Positions 31,454 to 39,485 of a stretch of DNA of 64,000 bases are shown in pieces (position 1 is the stretch's first letter; the number at the start of each line of letters is the position of its first letter). The notes beneath the pieces are model-generated. The model was not told where the DNA came from, made no database searches, and worked only from the letters and a program-made list of their open reading frames with translations. A program made the position numbers and the translations under genes. The stretch is taken from contig NZ_BSSM01000009.1 in NCBI RefSeq assembly GCF_030269125.1, positions 287,592 through 351,591 on the forward strand, read 5' to 3'. Source of the DNA: Streptomyces hygroscopicus subsp. hygroscopicus. Its GTDB lineage: Bacteria > Actinomycetota > Actinomycetes > Streptomycetales > Streptomycetaceae.

Positions 31454-31852
31454 ATGCTGCGCAGGAAGACCACCGTGGTGGCGCTCGCCACCGTCACCGC
31501 GCTGCTCGGGGCGGTCGGGTCGGCCGCCGCCGACGGGGGGAGCCCCACGTCGAGCGCGAGCGCCGACCCCACCGGGAACACGGCGCGCGCCCTGTGCGCG
31601 CGGGCCACCCGGGTCGCCCATCGCATCGACCGGGACCTGACGCGCCTCGACGGCCCGGTGACCCGGCGCGGGTCCGTCGCACGCCTCCAGAAGCGTGTCG
31701 ACAACGCGGCGGCCACCGGACACGACAGGGCCGCGCTCGACGACCGGCTCACCTACCGCGAGTCCCTCGTGCCGGTCCTCCAGCAGCGGCGCCGTACCCT
31801 CACCCAGGTCACGGACTGGTGCGCCGCCCACGACCAGGGAGCCACCACGTGA
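31454..31852 (+). CDS. Small exported protein of unknown function
   Basis: A 132-residue protein with a signal peptide: basic start MLRRKTT, hydrophobic VVALATVTALLGAVGS, likely cleavage after SAAA. The mature part is about 105 residues, charged, helical in character, with two Cys (ARALCARATR and TDWCAAH) that could form a disulphide. I do not recognise the family. It follows the second 17-bp box and TAGCTT -10, so it is a likely output of the RR/HK pair. Its stop overlaps the next start by 4 bp (GTGA). Confidence 0.75.
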   Translation: MLRRKTTVVALATVTALLGAVGSAAADGGSPTSSASADPTGNTARALCARATRVAHRIDRDLTRLDGPVTRRGSVARLQKRVDNAAATGHDRAALDDRLTYRESLVPVLQQRRRTLTQVTDWCAAHDQGATT

Positions 31853-32106
31853 CCCCGCCGCGCTCCCGCCGCGCCCCGACGGCCGTGGCGCTGCTCTGCG
31901 TCGCCCTGACCACCGCCTGCGGCCCCCACGGAGCTGCCGGCAAGAGCGGCAGCGGGCAGCCGGGCACTCCCGTCGTCTCCGCCCCGTCCGGCACGACGGC
32001 TGCGCCGTCCCCGTCCGCCACCGATCTCTCGCAGCTCACCCGCATCGTGGACGACGCCGAGAGCGCGGCCGCGGCCGCGGACTCCGACGCCGCGAGCGAC
32101 AGATGA
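31849..32106 (+). CDS. Small exported, possibly lipidated protein
   Basis: An 85-residue product from GTG 31849, which overlaps the previous stop. It has a basic start (TPPRSRRAPT), a hydrophobic stretch AVALLCVALTTAC that could act as a weak lipobox with Cys at about residue 24, then a Gly/Ser/Pro/Thr-rich linker and a short acidic tail (IVDDAESAAAAADSDAA). It has no recognisable domain. The coupling to the preceding gene suggests the two exported proteins work together at the cell surface. The lipobox is non-ideal, so secretion without lipidation is possible. Confidence 0.6.
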   Translation: MTPPRSRRAPTAVALLCVALTTACGPHGAAGKSGSGQPGTPVVSAPSGTTAAPSPSATDLSQLTRIVDDAESAAAAADSDAASDR

Positions 32107-32182
32107 GCCATGGGGCTCCCGCCGTCCACCGGTGAGGAGCCCCACGCGCGGCTCGCCGACGGCCCGAGCGCCTGCCGGGCCG

Positions 32183-34036
32183 TCACCCCGGGGGCATGGG
32201 CAAAGGGACGCCGTCCCTCCCCCGCGCACCGGCCGCGGACGCTGTCTCGCGGGCGTACAGCTGGAGGAGGCGCGGCAGGGAGTAGGCCGTCGTGTGGGCG
32301 GTGACCTCGCTCCCGGGCGAGACGACCGCCCCCGCCTCGATCATCAGCTCCAGCTCCCGTCGTGCCCCGGTCTGCCCGCACCCCAGGGCGGCCGCGGCCT
32401 CCTCCACCGTGAAGGTCCCCGACAGCGGCAGCGCGGCCAGCCGCCGCAGGGCGGTCCGGTGCGCCCCGTCCAACTGCCGCCACTGGTGGGCCATGTGCGA
32501 CCTGACGTCGATGTCCCCCACGACGAGTTCGTCGAGCACGGTCGAGGCGTCGGACAGCCGGTCCGCGTACTCGGCCGGCGACAGGTGTCGCAGGACGGCG
32601 AGCTTGAGGCCCGCGGCGCGCACCGCCAGCGGCAGCGACCCGCAGGCCGCGACGATGCGTCCGGCCGCGGGCCGGTCGCGGGACACGCGACCGGCGCCGA
32701 GGAGGCGGCCCAGCAGATCCAGTGCCTCGGCGGTGGTCAGCGGGGGCACCTGGACGCGGTGGGCCGGGGCGAGCCCGGCGAGCTGGGTACGGGCCGTGAC
32801 CACGACCGCGCTCCGTCCCGCGCCGGGCAGCAGCGGCCTGACGGCGGCTTCCTCGTCGGCGCCGTCCAGCACCACCAGCACCTTCCGGTCGGCCAGCCAC
32901 GCACGCCAGAGCGCGGCGGCCCTGCCGGAATCCCGGCGCGCCGCCCCGGCCGGCACATCGGTGTGCCCGAGCAGTTCGGCCGTCACCGACCCGAGGGACC
33001 GGGGCACCCCGTCGTCATCGTGCAGCCGTACGAAGATCCGGCCCCCGGGGAACTCGTCTCCCAGCCGGTGCGCCGCTCGCACGGCGAGGGCCGTCTTCCC
33101 CGCGCCGGCCGGTCCGACGACGACTCCGACGGCGCCACCGGCTTCGGCCACGCGGAGCAGCTCCGCCACCGTCTCCTCGCGGCCGGTGAAGTCGGCCAGG
33201 TCCGGCGGGAGCTGGACCGGCGGTCTGCGGCGGACGGTCCGCGCGGCCTCCGGCGGGCCGGCCTCGGCGGTGAGGATCGAACGGTAGAGGGATTCCAGCA
33301 CCGGGCTGGGAGACAAGCCCAGTTCCCGGGACAGGCTCTGGCGCAGCTCGTCGTAGGCGGCCAGTGCCTCGGCCCGGCGGCCCGAGCGGTACAGGGCCGT
33401 CATCTGCGTGGCCCGCAGCCGTTCCCGCAGCGGATACCGTTCCACCAGGTCGCCGGTGGCCTCGGTGACCTCGCGCGCGTGGCCCGCCTCCAGCGCGGCC
33501 TCGGCCCAGTCCTCGCACACGGCGAGGTGGCGGGCCGCCAGCCGCTCGGCCTCGGCCCGTAGGGGGCCCGAACAAGCCAGCTCGGGCAGTGGCACGCCCG
33601 CCCACAACATCCGCGCGTCGCGCAGCAGCCGGGCGGCGCGTTCGGCGTCGCCGTCGGCGGCGGCCTCGCGCCCGGCGCGGGCCAGCGCCTGGAACCGCAG
33701 GACGTCCAGTTCGCCTTCGCCGAGTCGGAGCACATAGCCACCGGGCCGGTGCGCGAGCCGGTCCCCGGCACCGGTCTCCGCCAGTATCTTGCGCAGCGCC
33801 GAGACGTAGACCTGAAGGTTCTTCCGCGCCGTCCGCGGCGGCTCCCCGTCCCACACCGCCTCGGTCAACAGGTCCACGGAGACCAGCGCGTTGGCGCGGC
33901 ACAACAGCATGGCGAGGACCAGCCTCTGCTTGAGGGGCCCCAACGACAACGCACGCCCCCGCGCCTCGGCGGCAAGCGGCCCCAGAACGGAGAACCGCAG
34001 CGCCTCCGGACGCGGATCAGGAGCCGAGTCACGCAT
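32183..34036 (-). CDS. SARP/AfsR-type transcriptional regulator with NB-ARC ATPase
   Basis: A 617-residue regulator. The N-terminal OmpR-like winged helix reads FSVLGPLAAEARGRALSLGP to LQVYVSALRKILAETGAG. A bacterial transcriptional activation domain follows (~95-245; LRATQMTALYRSGRRAEALAAYDELRQ). The NB-ARC ATPase has Walker A VVGPAGAGKTAL and Walker B KVLVVLDGADEE, and ends in a short helical region without the long TPR tail of full AfsR. SARPs activate secondary-metabolite operons. I chose ATG 34036 (MRDSAPDPRP). It is the last intact gene of the island. Its targets cannot be named from this sequence. Confidence 0.92.
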   Translation of the reverse strand: MRDSAPDPRPEALRFSVLGPLAAEARGRALSLGPLKQRLVLAMLLCRANALVSVDLLTEAVWDGEPPRTARKNLQVYVSALRKILAETGAGDRLAHRPGGYVLRLGEGELDVLRFQALARAGREAAADGDAERAARLLRDARMLWAGVPLPELACSGPLRAEAERLAARHLAVCEDWAEAALEAGHAREVTEATGDLVERYPLRERLRATQMTALYRSGRRAEALAAYDELRQSLSRELGLSPSPVLESLYRSILTAEAGPPEAARTVRRRPPVQLPPDLADFTGREETVAELLRVAEAGGAVGVVVGPAGAGKTALAVRAAHRLGDEFPGGRIFVRLHDDDGVPRSLGSVTAELLGHTDVPAGAARRDSGRAAALWRAWLADRKVLVVLDGADEEAAVRPLLPGAGRSAVVVTARTQLAGLAPAHRVQVPPLTTAEALDLLGRLLGAGRVSRDRPAAGRIVAACGSLPLAVRAAGLKLAVLRHLSPAEYADRLSDASTVLDELVVGDIDVRSHMAHQWRQLDGAHRTALRRLAALPLSGTFTVEEAAAALGCGQTGARRELELMIEAGAVVSPGSEVTAHTTAYSLPRLLQLYARETASAAGARGRDGVPLPMPPG

Positions 34037-34534
34037 GGCGACCCGCCGGCGCGTCGCCGTGCCGAGGACCGACCGTGGACAAGTGGCGCTTCCCGCCGGG
34101 CGCACCGAGTTCGCGGAGACAGCCGGGCGCACGGCGGGCGCCCGACACCGCGGCGGCGTCCAAGTCCGCGACGGTCACGGTGGAGTGGCTGGTCGAGGGA
34201 ACGTGCACGTGCGCTCCTGCATCACGGGACGAACGGCGAACCGGCCACGGGGCTCGCCGCGCCGGCCCGACGCGTGGGGCCGAGGACGACTGTGCCGCGC
34301 CCGACGATCCCTAACATTGGGGAAACCCCCAACTCCGGCCTCCCGCCCCGCGTTTCACCCTCTCCCGCGCACCCCGTCCGCCGCCCGCATCCGCGACGGC
34401 TCCCTCCCCGCGGTCGACACCGCCCGGCGAACCGGGTGCCGCACGGCGACGTCGCCCCCGAACCCTGCCGCGTCAAGCGGACCGCTACGACGCCCCCGAG
34501 CATCCGCCCTCCCCGAGCCGCCGAAGGGGATCCG

Positions 34535-34640
34535 GCCCGCCGCCCCGAGCGGCCCGCGCCACCGGCCGCTCGCGCTCCGGCCGAAGGCCGTCCCGCCCGC
34601 CGCCCCGAGCGGCCCGCGCCACCGACCGCTCGCGCTCCCG
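34535..34640 (+). repeat. 60-bp-period direct repeat
   Basis: The block CCGCCGCCCCGAGCGGCCCG, continuing CGCCACCGRCCGCTCGCGCTCC, occurs twice exactly 60 bp apart with one mismatch over about 45 bp. The spacer carries a related GGCCGAAGG segment. It is in noncoding DNA and of unknown function. Confidence 0.75.
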
Positions 34641-34857
34641 GCAGCCGTCACCGTCCCGCGCCACGCTCGGTCCGAGCGCCGTACGCCCGGCTCTTCCACA
34701 AGGCGCCGAGGCCGGCGACCGGGATGCGCTCCGCCTCCCGCCCGGCCGCCCTGCTCGACGCGGCCCCCACCACCTGGAGCACCTCGCCGCTCGGCCGAGG
34801 AGTCGTGCCCCACGTCCGGGGGCGGGGAGCCGGCGCTCCCGAAGGCCGGCCTCGGTC

Positions 34858-34908
34858 ACGTACGGGCACCTCTTCCAGGACCGTCCGGACGCCATCTCGA
34901 AGAAGACC
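34858..34908 (+). pseudogene. Fossil of a tyrosine recombinase C-terminus (tentative)
   Basis: One plus-strand frame reads TYGHLFQDRPDAISKKT. TYGHL followed by an acidic, helical tail is the hallmark of the active-site Tyr region of actinobacterial phage and AICE integrases. No Arg-His-x-x-Arg motif is visible upstream, so only a scrap remains. It points toward tRNA-Arg(CCT) 3' end 0.5 kb away, as expected for integrases beside their att site. A chance match is possible. Confidence 0.35.
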
Positions 34909-35338
34909 CCCAAGCGCCGCTCCAACCCCCCGGCCAGGCGACGGCCAACCCGGAGAAGCCGAAGAAGAGGGCCCGCGGACCTACCGAGGCTGGGACCGCC
35001 CCATGGATCCCGCGGGGCGCTGCGGGCGCGGCCGTCATCGGGAAGCCGGGCGCGTCGAGCCGCCTCGTCGGACCCTCGACGGGCACAGGACCGGCGGTCG
35101 AGGGGACTGCGGGGGCGAGCGCCAGGTTCGCGACCCCGCGTGAAGTCCTCCACGCGGGGGCAGAACCCCATTCCTGGCCGCGAGTTTCACCCGTGCCGAG
35201 AACTCCTTCAAGCGGTCCAACGCCCGTACGGAGCTGACGCTGCTCTCCAGGAGCCCGGCGCCGTAGTCCCTCGTACGAGTGAGAGATCTCAAGATCGCCG
35301 GGGATTGTGGACTCTATGTGGACTCCGAGCGTAAGAAA

Positions 35339-35369
35339 GGGCCCCCCGTTCGAACAGAACGAGGGGCCC
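35339..35369 (-). terminator. Hairpin terminator downstream of tRNA-Arg
   Basis: GGGCCCCCCGTTC and GAACGAGGGGCCC form a 13-bp stem with one mismatch around a GAACA loop. On the minus strand it lies 31 nt past the tRNA 3' end and is followed by CTTTCTTAC, a short pyrimidine tract. Confidence 0.65.
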
Positions 35370-35399
35370 GCACCTGCTTTGACCTGCTGTCTAGGTCTG

Positions 35400-35472
35400 T
35401 GCCCCCGGCAGGATTCGAACCTGCGACACCCGCTTTAGGAGAGCGGTGCTCTATCCCCTGAGCTACGAAGGC
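35400..35472 (-). tRNA. tRNA-Arg (anticodon CCT)
   Basis: The 73-nt cloverleaf reads from 35472 down to 35400: acceptor GCCTTCG pairing CGGGGGC with two G-U wobbles, D arm GCTC/GAGC, anticodon stem CCGCT/AGCGG with loop CTCCTAA (anticodon CCT, decoding AGG), five-base variable loop, T arm GCAGG-TTCGAAT-CCTGC, discriminator A at 35400. CCA is not encoded. Its 3' half faces the accessory region, a usual integration site for actinomycete elements. Confidence 0.96.
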
Positions 35473-35567
35473 GGGGACCTGTCGTGTGGACAGGGTGGCG
35501 ATCGACCGGTGATGGTCTGGTCGCCGTCGTCAGTGTAGCGGGTGGTGCGCTCGGCGCATGGGGGATC

Positions 35568-35645
35568 GGGGCGGGGGCGGAGGGGCGTACCGGTTCCGGG
35601 GCGGGGGCGGAGGGGCATACCGGTTCCGGGGCGGGGACGGGGGTG
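35568..35645 (+). repeat. 30-bp tandem repeat between tRNA-Arg and the lactate oxidase-like gene
   Basis: GGGGCGGGGGCGG followed by AGGGGCRTACCGGTTCC repeats at 35568-35597 and 35598-35627 with one mismatch, then a partial third GGGGCGGGGACGG. The G-rich strand could form a quadruplex. It lies in the 249-bp gap before the tRNA start; nothing else is seen there. Confidence 0.75.
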
Positions 35646-35721
35646 AGGGGTGCATCGGTTGTGGGGCGGGGCTGGGGCGAGGGGTGTGGCGTGGTTCCTC
35701 GCGCGGGCCCCGCCGTGAGGG

Positions 35722-36882
35722 TCAGCGGAGGCGGCGCAGGGTGTCCGGGGTGAGGGAGGCGAGGTCGGGGTAGCCGTCGACGGCCATCAGGAGGTCGGCC
35801 TCGGCCAGGAGGGAGCGCAGGACGTGGACGATGCCGTCGGTGCCGTCCAGGGCGAGCCCGTAGGCGTAGGGGCGGCCGATGCCGACGGCGGTCGCGCCCA
35901 GGGCGAGGGCCTTGACGATGTCGGAGCCGGAGCGGACGCCGGAGTCGAACAGGACCGGCAGGTCGCCGGCGGCCTCGACCACGCCGGGCAGGCAGTGCAG
36001 CGCGGGCAGACCGCCGTTGGCCTGGCGGCCGCCGTGGTTGGAGCAGTAGACGCCGTCGACGCCGGCGTCCTTGGCGCGGCGGGCGTCGTCGGGGTGGCAG
36101 ATGCCCTTGAGGATCAGCGGCAGGTCGGTGAGGGACCGTAGCCACGGCAGGTCGTCCCAGGTGAGAGGGTTGCCGAAGGTCAGGGCCCAGTGCAGCACCG
36201 CGGCCGACGGGTCGTCCTCGGGGGACTTGGCGAGGCGGGAGCGGAAGACGGGGTCGCTGGTGTAGTTGGCCAGGCAGTGGCCGCGCAGCTGGGGGAAGTT
36301 GCTCGCGGCCAGGTCGCGCGGGCGCCAGCCGGTGATCCAGGTGTCCAGGGTGACCACGATCCCCTTGAACCCGGCCGCCTCGGCACGGTGGACCAGACTC
36401 TCGGCCAGCTCCCGGTCGGTGGGGGTGTAGAGCTGGAAGAAGCCGGGAGTGTCGCCGAACTCCGCCGCCACCTCCTCCATCGGGTCCACCGTCAGGGTGG
36501 AGGCGACCATCGGAACGCCGGTGCGGGCGGCGGCGCGTGCCGTGGCCAGGTCCCCGTGGCCGTCCTGGGCGCACAGGCCGATCACCCCGACCGGGGCCAT
36601 GAAGAGGGGCGAGGGCAGGCGCATGCCGAACAGGTCGACGGACAGATCGCGCTCCTTGGCCCCCACCAGCATGCGCGGGACGAGGCCCCACTCCTCGAAC
36701 GCGGTGGCATTGGCCCGCTGGGTGCGCTCGTCCCCGGCGCCGCCCGCGACGTACGACCGCAGCGACGGCGTCAGCGCGGCCAGCGCCGGCGGCTCCAGCT
36801 CGGCGAAGGTCATCGGCAGCCGCGGTATCACTCCGCGCAGGCCGTCGAGGTAGATCTCGTTCTGGTAGTCGGCGAACGCCAT
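35722..36882 (-). CDS. FMN-dependent alpha-hydroxy acid oxidase, lactate 2-monooxygenase type
   Basis: A 386-residue TIM-barrel flavoprotein of the glycolate oxidase/lactate monooxygenase family. Features are LPSPLFMAPVGVIGL near the FMN, FFQLYTPTDRELAESLV, the catalytic His in YCSNHGGRQANGG and the phosphate-binding DSGVRSGSDIVKALALGATAVGIGRPY. The length and the extended insert PQLRGHCLANYTSDPVFRSR fit lactate 2-monooxygenase, which turns L-lactate and O2 into acetate, CO2 and water. Related (S)-2-hydroxy-acid oxidases or mandelate-type enzymes cannot be excluded. ATG 36882 has AGGAGGA upstream. It stands alone on the minus strand. Confidence 0.85.
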   Translation of the reverse strand: MAFADYQNEIYLDGLRGVIPRLPMTFAELEPPALAALTPSLRSYVAGGAGDERTQRANATAFEEWGLVPRMLVGAKERDLSVDLFGMRLPSPLFMAPVGVIGLCAQDGHGDLATARAAARTGVPMVASTLTVDPMEEVAAEFGDTPGFFQLYTPTDRELAESLVHRAEAAGFKGIVVTLDTWITGWRPRDLAASNFPQLRGHCLANYTSDPVFRSRLAKSPEDDPSAAVLHWALTFGNPLTWDDLPWLRSLTDLPLILKGICHPDDARRAKDAGVDGVYCSNHGGRQANGGLPALHCLPGVVEAAGDLPVLFDSGVRSGSDIVKALALGATAVGIGRPYAYGLALDGTDGIVHVLRSLLAEADLLMAVDGYPDLASLTPDTLRRLR

Positions 36883-36976
36883 CAGGTCCTCCTGCCCCGG
36901 CCCGCCGGATGCGAGCCCCCTGGACCCCTACAGCCCGGGAGCGGCCGGCGGCAAGGGGGAGCGGCGGCGAGCAGGG

Positions 36977-38296
36977 TCAGGACCGCGTCACCCGCACCCG
37001 GTACGTGCCGTCGTCCTCCCCCGCCACCCGCACCACCACCCCGCGGCGCGGGTCCTTGAAGGTCTGGCCCGGAGTGAAGGGGGCGTCGGAGAGTTCGGCC
37101 TGGACGTTGGGGCTGCGGGTGCAGCCCCCGCTGTCGCGGTGGGCGTCGTAGACGGTGATCGGGCCGTGGCCGGTGTCGACGGTGGCGTCCACCTTGTAGA
37201 TGAGGACGCCGGGGCAGCAGATCGCCTCGTCGTTGCCGCCCTGGGCCCGGACCTCCAGGGCGTAGGCCGTGTGGCCGTCGATCGGGATGATCACCAGCTT
37301 GCCGCCGCCGGACCGGTACAGCGGCGTCAGGGAGTACTCCACGCTGCCCCGGCTCGCCGCGCAGCCCACCTGGGTGCCGTCCAGCCAGCCCAGTTTCCAC
37401 TTGTCCCAGGCGAGCATGTCGTTGTTGGCGCCCCAGTCCTCGCTCATGATGTCCCAGTGCCCGACCGTGCCGCCGCCGTCCTGCGTGTACAGGTCGGGCA
37501 GGCCGAAGGTGTGGCCGTTCTCGTGCGGCAGGACCCGGTAGCCGGTGTGCGGGAAGGAGCCGGAGCCGTCGTCCTGGCGGGAGTAGATGAACGAGGCGTT
37601 GGCGACCGGCACCCCGTCGGCCACCGGCGCGTCCGCGTTCCCCGCGAAGGTCACCGACAGCACCGTGTCCAGCGCCGACGGGCCGGCGTTCGGGGTGACC
37701 AGGATGTTCAGGAGGTCGTACGACCGGAAGTCCACCGTCGGATCGGCCGCGGCCACGATGTCCTGCACCAGCTGCCGGTACCCGGGGTCGAACGGCGCGC
37801 CGCGCTCTATGCCGTAGGCCTTGAACGGCTTCGGCATCCGCAGCCAGTTGGTCACCGGCGTCTCGGCCCGGTAGTCCAGGCGGCCGTACGACGAGGTGCG
37901 GAACCAGTCCTGCGTCCGCGGGAAGAACTCGTGGAAGCGGTCCATCGCGCTGCCCTGTCCGGGCGCGTCGGAGAAGTCGACCATCAGGGTCAGGGCGTGC
38001 ACCGTGCCCGTGGAGCGGGCGTAGCCGTGCGGGGTGGGCACGCCCTCGGTCATCTGCACGTCCGGGCCGCCGTGGATCATGCAGGGGGAGAAGGCGGAGG
38101 AGCGGGCCAGGCCGATCGGGCCGGCGGCGGAGGGCGCCGTGAGGCGGGCGGTCCCGGCCGAGGTGCTGATCGCGAGGGTCAGCGCGGTCACCGCGGCGAG
38201 TGCGGCCATCCGGCGCGAGGGTATGGGGCGCGGGCGTATACCGCTCGGGTCCTGGTCGTGGGGTATGCGGCGGGGCGACTGCGGCTGCGGCTGCAT
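36977..38296 (-). CDS. Secreted M6-like metalloprotease
   Basis: A 439-residue protein with an export signal: a basic, Pro/Arg-rich start to about residue 30, then MAALAAVTALTLAISTSAGTA. The zinc site is HENGHTFGLPDLYTQDGG, an HExxH variant with Asn at the second x followed by the G-x-x-D of M6 proteases. WDIMSEDWGANND follows as the Met-turn region. The C-terminal half is a beta-rich domain (SLTPLYRSGGGKLVIIPID). From memory, Streptomyces has several such immune-inhibitor-A-like secreted proteases. ATG 38296 follows AAGGG. The gene is divergent from the TetR gene. Confidence 0.82.
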   Translation of the reverse strand: MQPQPQSPRRIPHDQDPSGIRPRPIPSRRMAALAAVTALTLAISTSAGTARLTAPSAAGPIGLARSSAFSPCMIHGGPDVQMTEGVPTPHGYARSTGTVHALTLMVDFSDAPGQGSAMDRFHEFFPRTQDWFRTSSYGRLDYRAETPVTNWLRMPKPFKAYGIERGAPFDPGYRQLVQDIVAAADPTVDFRSYDLLNILVTPNAGPSALDTVLSVTFAGNADAPVADGVPVANASFIYSRQDDGSGSFPHTGYRVLPHENGHTFGLPDLYTQDGGGTVGHWDIMSEDWGANNDMLAWDKWKLGWLDGTQVGCAASRGSVEYSLTPLYRSGGGKLVIIPIDGHTAYALEVRAQGGNDEAICCPGVLIYKVDATVDTGHGPITVYDAHRDSGGCTRSPNVQAELSDAPFTPGQTFKDPRRGVVVRVAGEDDGTYRVRVTRS

Positions 38297-38639
38297 GCAC
38301 GAACCCTTCGCTCCACGGCAGCCACCGGTCCTCGGCTGCGCCCTTGCGATCACCCTGTGCCGGGGCTTCGGAGGGCGCGCGCTGGGCGAGACCGAACGTG
38401 GGAAGGGCGGGACCGATGGGGGGAAGGCGGGGCGCGGGAGGGTGAATTCCGGGCCGAGGTGAGTGTGTCTCAGGTCACAGGGCCTCTTTTCGTGCACGGG
38501 AAATAAGTGGGGAGCCCCTCCCCGTTTAGCAGTGTGTTCGCCTGAAACGGGGACTGATTCCCCGGATCGCCGGACCACCGGCATCGCATCGACGTCCCAC
38601 GGACGCCCCACCGGCGTCCCGCCAGCAAAGGAGTGCGCA
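38297..38639. other. 343-bp divergent intergenic region, protease/TetR
   Basis: The gap separates the secreted protease (minus) from the TetR gene (plus). It contains an AT-richer stretch around 38495-38550 (GAAATAAG, GTTTAGCAGTGTGTT), the likely promoter zone for TetR. I found no convincing palindrome and no short gene. Confidence 0.5.
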
Positions 38640-39308
38640 GTGACGACCGCGACCCACCCCGCGCCGCGCAAGGTGACCCGGCCCCGCGCCGACGCCCTGC
38701 GCAACCGGGAGCGGATCGTCACCGCCGCCCGGGAGATGTTCGTCGAGCACGGCCCCGACGTGCCGCTGGACGAGATCGCCCGGCGGGCGGGCGTCGGCAA
38801 TGCCACGCTGTACCGCAACTTCCCCGACCGCGACGCCCTCGTCCGCGAGGTCGTCTGCTCCGTGATGGACCGTACGGCCGAGGCGGCCGAGGGTGCCCTC
38901 GCGGAGACCGGGGACGCGTTCGCGGCACTGGAGCACTTCGTGCACGCCTGCGCCGACGAGCGGATCAGCGCGCTGTGCCCGATGGTCTCCAGCACCTTCG
39001 ACCGGCACCATCCCGACCTGGAGGCGGCCCGCGAGCGGGTCGAGAGCCTCGTGGCGGAGGTCATGGGGCGGGCCGTGACGGCGGGTCAGCTGCGGTCCGA
39101 CGTCGGGGTCGGCGACCTGATGATCGCCGTGGCCCAGTTGAGCCGGCCCCCGGCCGGCACGGACTGCCCGCGCGGCGACCGGTTCGTCCACCGCCATCTC
39201 CAGCTTCTCCTCGACGGTCTGCGGGCCCCGGCCCGCTCCGTGCTGCCGGGCAGTGCCGTCACCGTCGAGGAACTCCGCCAGTCCGATTGTTCCGCCCAGA
39301 CCGAATAG
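38640..39308 (+). CDS. TetR-family regulator
   Basis: A 222-residue regulator. The N-terminal HTH is RERIVTAAREMFVEHG, then PLDEIARRAGVGNATLYRNF, with the C-terminal ligand domain typical of TetR proteins (LEHFVHACADERISALCPMV). I chose GTG 38640 because AAAGGAG (38627-38633) is 6 nt upstream and the HTH spacing is then normal. It precedes the DHA2 pump gene on the same strand with a 177-bp gap. It is probably that pump's repressor, as in many TetR-MFS pairs. Confidence 0.9.
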   Translation: MTTATHPAPRKVTRPRADALRNRERIVTAAREMFVEHGPDVPLDEIARRAGVGNATLYRNFPDRDALVREVVCSVMDRTAEAAEGALAETGDAFAALEHFVHACADERISALCPMVSSTFDRHHPDLEAARERVESLVAEVMGRAVTAGQLRSDVGVGDLMIAVAQLSRPPAGTDCPRGDRFVHRHLQLLLDGLRAPARSVLPGSAVTVEELRQSDCSAQTE

Positions 39309-39485
39309 GCCCACCGGCCCGATCGGTTCGGGTCCCTCGCGCAGTCCAACAGCCCGTCACTTCCCGCCTGCTGCCTCCGCTGTCCTGACACGTTCCGCTC
39401 ACTGTCGATTTCTCGTCGTTTTTCCGTCATCTGGTCACGAAGCTCCGCACTCGTGAACTCCCGAAGTCCCGAAGTGGGTACACCC

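Larger units (their letters stand above)
34037..35399. other. 1.36-kb region without an intact gene, degraded island edge
   Basis: No frame on either strand shows a convincing protein; long ORFs here are Arg/Pro-rich GC shadows. The stretch contains the upstream region of the SARP gene, a 60-bp direct repeat (34535-34640), a fossil recombinase-like segment (34858-34908) and a terminator hairpin just before the tRNA 3' end (35339-35369). It looks like decayed mobile DNA at a tRNA integration locus. Confidence 0.55.

Noticed and set aside
34685..34705. Third response-regulator box (TTCCACAAG)
   Set aside because: Only the right half of the box is present and there is no promoter or gene in reach.
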